From Amarolinea aalborgensis (GTDB taxonomy: Bacteria; Chloroflexota; Anaerolineae; SSC4; Amarolineaceae): a stretch of DNA of 18,155 nt. Each line of letters starts with the position of its first letter. Position 1 is the stretch's first letter. Both the position numbers and the translations under genes were made by a program. The notes below the pieces were generated by a model. It searched no databases. It was given only the letters and a program-made list of their open reading frames with translations, and was not told where the DNA came from. The DNA lies in contig NZ_UETR01000058.1 of the NCBI RefSeq assembly GCF_900491745.1, forward strand, positions 1-18,155, read 5' to 3'. Below, piece by piece: positions 16,201-18,155 of the stretch.

Positions 16201-16639
16201 GCGTCCCCGCGCCGCGAAAGTCGAACAGGCCGCGGCGCCGTGAGTAGAAGTTGGGCGCCTGCGCCATCACCTGGCGCCAGCCCGCTTCCGTCACCCAAAA
16301 GATCAGGCTGTGCGGGTAGTCGCTGAACGCGTCGCGCTGCAAGTCCAGGTAGCCGAAGACCGCGGGCATCGCGGCTTCCAGGCCGGTGTAGGAGACGACC
16401 AGGCGTTGGCGCTGCACGGCCGCAGGCAGCGCATCCAAGGCAGCCAGGGGATTGGCGTGGCCGGCGTCGAGCGCCACGTCCATGAGCGGCACGGAGAGGC
16501 GCAGCACCAATTCCTGGCGCATGCGCTGGCGGCCGCTCTCGTTGTCGTACAGCGCAAACGTCCACGCGCCGCGCTCGCTGGCATTGAGCAGCGTAACCAG
16601 GCGCTGCAGCGTTTCTTCCAGGGCAGGGTTATCGAGCAT
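13256..16639 (-). CDS. NACHT NTPase with degenerate STAND-like N-terminus and C-terminal FGE-sulfatase domain (conflict-system protein)
   Basis: The product has 1127 residues. Residues 1-142 form an alpha/beta domain (WTFALYD, QRLVVSYTGLE, LIFWVTEAGW, APNFYSRRRGLFDF) without a Walker A, resembling inactive STAND-type modules. A coiled coil follows (about 155-203), then the linker GDVNTGGGDFVGRD (213-226). The NACHT NTPase has Walker A GDAGSGKTT (338-346), Walker B VILLDGLDEVP (430-440) and TARPYAY (469-475). A helical region (about 490-830) includes FVHRSLQEYLAACFL. The C-terminal domain (about 840-1127) is FGE-sulfatase-like: FVEIPAGPFVMGS, RLPSEAEWEKAAR, YPWGN, MSGNVWEWTR, VVRGGSW. Bacterial NACHT proteins are NLR-like sensors, many antiphage; the C-terminal domain would be the ligand-recognition part. 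Start 16639 has GAGG 6 nt upstream; ATG 16693 has no site and would translate the palindrome. It follows the ATPase gene by 66 bp. Antiphage function is inferred. Confidence 0.9.
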   Translation of the reverse strand: MLDNPALEETLQRLVTLLNASERGAWTFALYDNESGRQRMRQELVLRLSVPLMDVALDAGHANPLAALDALPAAVQRQRLVVSYTGLEAAMPAVFGYLDLQRDAFSDYPHSLIFWVTEAGWRQVMAQAPNFYSRRRGLFDFRGAGTQAQAPAASAAAQMQTLRSRVADLKDKLLKLEALRSILGDEITEQKSQELNAELQLLIQTAGGALVAGDVNTGGGDFVGRDQWRVYVSNFYANTPADQVPVDVLLAAYLRSLAAECSRLPLGIIDTEFVRTSGESPVPLPDVYVDLDVVAVTAERTRDERDLALHLARGEGGDRTPLLATLALAANRLAVLTGDAGSGKTTFVNYLAYLLATNSPTLPEALAGALPVRLLLREVAARQIPVSARQGAASMIWDAIRDDLRQRLGETAGDRAFGAWQQRLLKEPGVILLDGLDEVPEAQRRRQVLLQAIQDFLAPLPKVTRVLVTARPYAYADPQWRLPRFSTLALAPFDEGQVQRFIDRWYQAVAPSLSWDRQTAQRRGERLAAALQERPFLADLASRPLLLTLMATLHSSWGQLPEDRADLYEETVKLLLARWQRGREVLGPDNEPLIEPGIAQVLGVGDTSVREALERLAFTVHQRQRSAGRRTDDSEPADISEGEILVAFKPLLGTLAPETVLRYLQERAGLLIERRSGVYAFVHRSLQEYLAACFLVGQPDAAALLVRLLSADPAWWREVFVLGAGKKQRGGYGDAVNLVNALLPDDPEPAANDTAWRLAVIAGQAAHELRLLEKAAGQRVYEAVLRRVRRWLAALVEGGRLPGRERAEAGDLLGQLGDPRFDPGRLHLPAHTCGQAEPFLGFVEIPAGPFVMGSQKGDKDIWDNELGNPKSLTIPYRYWMARYPVTVAQFQPFVERDGYTNDHWWTKTGWAWRQGVWDSQVKDDDLRKMLKQRTPDQRGAPMRWSDQVRTPNRPLIGISWFEAMAYAAWLDAQWRARATAGQWPALPDEFAVRLPSEAEWEKAARSGDARVYPWGNEAPGEERANIDVKVGRASAVGMYPAGATSTGLLDMSGNVWEWTRTRYRPYPYQPDDGRNDPEAEGEPVVRGGSWDTYPRNARCSGRLRDVPDGFFGNLGVRVVVSLAASVF
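13290..13384 (-). other. Candidate DGR-type variable region at the C-terminus of the NACHT protein
   Basis: Codons 1086-1117 run from RGGSW through NARC (1096-1099) to GVRVV. In known DGR targets this segment of the C-type-lectin/FGE fold is diversified at template AAC/AAT codons. Here 20 of the 25 codons 1091-1115 end in C or T. Those in the positions usually asparagine-rich in templates (GAC, ACT, TAT, CTT, GAC, GGC, TTC, TTC, GGT, AAT, CTC) could each come from AAC, AAT or ATC by changing only A. No template repeat or reverse transcriptase is in the window, so this is a hypothesis. Confidence 0.4.
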
Positions 16640-16650
16640 GGGATACCTCT

Positions 16651-16684
16651 GAGACTTCCGAAGTCTCGTAGACTTCGGAAGTCT
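16651..16684. repeat. Intercistronic double palindrome
   Basis: AGACTTCCGAAGTCT (16652-16666) and AGACTTCGGAAGTCT (16670-16684) are each self-palindromic and are also exact reverse complements of one another, separated by CGT. The RNA can form one 15-bp hairpin or two small ones. It fills most of the gap between the ATPase stop (16706) and the NACHT ribosome-binding site. Confidence 0.85.
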
Positions 16685-16705
16685 GATGGGCATGGGGGTG
16701 TGATG

Positions 16706-17968
16706 TCACGCCCGGCTGGCTTCCTCGCTGGCGAGCAGCGGCAACACAATGGGATGCACGTCGCACCAGCGTTCGTCGTTGGCGTATTCAAGCAGGCTCA
16801 GGTTGTGAAGCACCTCGCGCACTGCGTCTTCGTTTTCCAGCCACTTGCGCTGATGATAGTCACGCAGCGTAACGTAGTGGCGCGGCTCCAGTAGAGCCTG
16901 GTAGTCGTGACGAATCTCCGTGACTGCGCCTTGCACATGTACAAGGTCAATCGTCGCCTGGCCGGCGCTAAGCGCACGCAGGGCCGCGTTCTGAACCAAT
17001 TGCACCAGCGTCACGAGAAGTCCTCCGCTCATGGTAACGGCCAGGTCCAGTGCGGGCGGCTCGATCAAGGCGGCATCCATGCGACTGAGCACGACCTGCT
17101 GTAACATCGCCTGCCCGACGGCGTCAGGCGCGCCGTCGCGATGGTACACCCGCACATTGGGCAGGATGAAGCGATGCGCGAAACTGGTGCGGATTTGCGA
17201 GAAGTCATTGTCGTAACGTAAGGCCACCGGAAAGGAATAAATGATGTGGGCTTTCGGCGCGGTCAACGCATACGCGGTGTTGAGAAAGAGATCGCGCGCG
17301 CGGGCCAAGTCGAGCTTGTCAATGTCTTCGACAATGATCAGGACGCGGCGCCCGGTGTTCTTCGTGATTTCGGCGATGACCTGGTTCATCTTGTCAAGCA
17401 GATCGGAGAGGCGATGCTCGACTCTCTCGCGCACCTGGCGACGCGTGACGGCTTCGGCGCTCACCTTGCCTTCGAGTTTGAGCAACAGGAGATTGACATT
17501 CGCGACCAGGCTGGCATCCGCCTTCGGCTCAAACGTTTTCTCAATCACAATCTCCTGGGTAAACCAGCGGTAGACATCATCGAGCAGTACGTCGCCGATC
17601 ACCTTGCGCTTACGGCGGCCAATCGCTTCCCCGGTGGTCGCCTGGCTAAAGAGACGCATCGCGATCGCCAACAGCAGATCGGTGTAGGTGAGATCGCTCA
17701 GATTCAACGCGCGCGTGATCGAGAAGTGCACCACAAAGAAGCTGTTGCGCAGCAGCGTCGCTAATTTATTCAACTCGGTGGACTTGCCGCTCCCACGATG
17801 CCCGGTGAACAGAACCTTGACCGGTTCCCGTTGGCGTTCCAAGTAGATGCGCATCGGCTCCAGTTCACTATTGGGCCGCGTGACATAGTATTGTTCCAGG
17901 GCAGCGCCTTCCAGGGGCTGCTGTGGGTTAAACACGTTCAACACCTGCCCCAGATTTGTCGCAATCAT
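16706..17968 (-). CDS. P-loop ATPase, partner of the NACHT-FGE protein
   Basis: The 420-residue product has Walker A GHRGSGKST (56-64) and Walker B VLIIVEDIDKLD (209-220). SFPVAL (245-250) and SFAHRFILPNV (262-272) follow, as in AAA/STAND-like ATPases. The N-terminal VLNVFNPQQPLEGAALEQYY (9-28) with TGHRGSGKSTELNKLA matches an uncharacterised family of ATPases common in Chloroflexota and Cyanobacteria. A helical segment with basic runs (GRRKRK, 117-122) lies between the Walker motifs. The C-terminal third (about 300-410) has winged-helix-like content. There is no signal peptide. The ATG at 17968 is chosen because GGAGAGGAGGG lies 8 nt upstream; an in-frame start at 18016 would span that site. 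It is the first gene of a two-gene operon with the NACHT-FGE gene, so an upstream regulatory or scaffold ATPase role in the same conflict system is inferred. Confidence 0.85.
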   Translation of the reverse strand: MIATNLGQVLNVFNPQQPLEGAALEQYYVTRPNSELEPMRIYLERQREPVKVLFTGHRGSGKSTELNKLATLLRNSFFVVHFSITRALNLSDLTYTDLLLAIAMRLFSQATTGEAIGRRKRKVIGDVLLDDVYRWFTQEIVIEKTFEPKADASLVANVNLLLLKLEGKVSAEAVTRRQVRERVEHRLSDLLDKMNQVIAEITKNTGRRVLIIVEDIDKLDLARARDLFLNTAYALTAPKAHIIYSFPVALRYDNDFSQIRTSFAHRFILPNVRVYHRDGAPDAVGQAMLQQVVLSRMDAALIEPPALDLAVTMSGGLLVTLVQLVQNAALRALSAGQATIDLVHVQGAVTEIRHDYQALLEPRHYVTLRDYHQRKWLENEDAVREVLHNLSLLEYANDERWCDVHPIVLPLLASEEASRA

Positions 17969-18024
17969 CGTAACATCCCTCCTCTCCGCGCGCTCTGTGT
18001 CTATCTGTATCATCATCTAAATTA

Positions 18025-18054
18025 GAAGTTGTGTCAAAAGAAGTTGTGTCAAAA
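18025..18054 (-). promoter_or_regulatory. Perfect 15-bp tandem duplication carrying two TTGACA boxes
   Basis: GAAGTTGTGTCAAAA occurs twice head to tail (18025-18039 and 18040-18054). On the minus strand each unit contains TTGACA, the consensus -35 hexamer. The gene-proximal copy is followed after 17 bp by GATGAT, a weak -10 candidate, about 40 bp upstream of the ATPase start. The distal copy has no -10 at the right distance. Confidence 0.55.
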
Positions 18055-18098
18055 ACACTCAGCGGCTCAAACCGCAGCAACGTGAGGCCCATCCTTCC

Positions 18099-18135
18099 CC
18101 CCTTCTCCTCTCCGCCGTGCGGAGAGGAGAAGGGG
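18099..18135. repeat. 17-bp perfect hairpin of the CCCCTTCTCC type
   Basis: CCCCTTCTCCTCTCCGC (18099-18115) pairs perfectly with 18119-18135 around loop CGT, followed by GGCCGGGGGATGAGG. The sequence resembles a GC-rich dispersed repeat seen in many environmental bacterial genomes. It could be a terminator for an upstream gene outside the window, but there is no T-run. Confidence 0.75.
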
Positions 18136-18155
18136 CCGGGGGATGAGGTGAGGCC

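Noticed and set aside
13256..16639. Active sulfatase-modifying formylglycine-generating enzyme
   Set aside because: The FGE-like domain is fused to a NACHT NTPase and no sulfatase gene is nearby; a ligand-recognition role of the fold fits better.

Overview
The window is a GC-rich bacterial chromosome segment, most likely from an uncultured Chloroflexota (Anaerolineae/Caldilinea-like). This assignment is an inference from three things: a plant-like fructokinase and GH13 sugar cassette with a Thr/Ala/Pro-rich lipoprotein, a secreted protein ending in an LPXTG wall-sorting signal (which suggests a single-membrane envelope), and many short hairpin-forming intergenic repeats. No rRNA, tRNA, CRISPR array, transposase or integrase was found.

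Region 1 (1-9.4 kb, all minus strand) is a disaccharide utilisation locus. Read 5' to 3' it runs: LacI-family repressor, a 0.6 kb spacer with three ~140 bp hairpin-chain repeats, sugar-binding lipoprotein, two ABC permeases resembling AglF/AglG, trehalose synthase, amylosucrase and the start of a PfkB fructokinase. The logic is coherent. The ABC system imports sucrose, maltose or trehalose; amylosucrase converts sucrose to alpha-glucan plus fructose; fructokinase phosphorylates the fructose; TreS interconverts maltose and trehalose. No ABC ATPase is present, so one must be supplied from elsewhere. The repressor has a clear promoter (TTGACA, 17 bp, TATACT) with a LacI-type palindrome just downstream of the -10, indicating autoregulation.

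Region 2 (9.4-13 kb) holds small unrelated genes. On the minus strand are an alpha-carbonic anhydrase with an LPVTG sorting signal and, just upstream of it, an MbtH-like protein with no NRPS nearby. On the plus strand are a NUDIX hydrolase, a DegV lipid-binding protein and a 63-aa conserved-looking protein with a near-consensus promoter. The spaces between them contain several inverted and direct repeats.

Region 3 (13-18.1 kb, minus strand) is the most interesting part. It is a two-gene operon of a 420-aa P-loop ATPase and an 1127-aa protein. The large protein is built as a degenerate STAND-like N-terminal domain, coiled coil, a GDVNTGGGDFVGRD linker, an intact NACHT NTPase and a C-terminal FGE-sulfatase/C-type-lectin-like domain. 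This is the architecture of bacterial NLR-like conflict (immune) proteins. Its last ~35 residues also look like the variable region of a diversity-generating retroelement (DGR) target, although no reverse transcriptase or template repeat lies in the window. An intercistronic double palindrome separates the two genes, and a tandem duplication that copies a TTGACA hexamer lies upstream.
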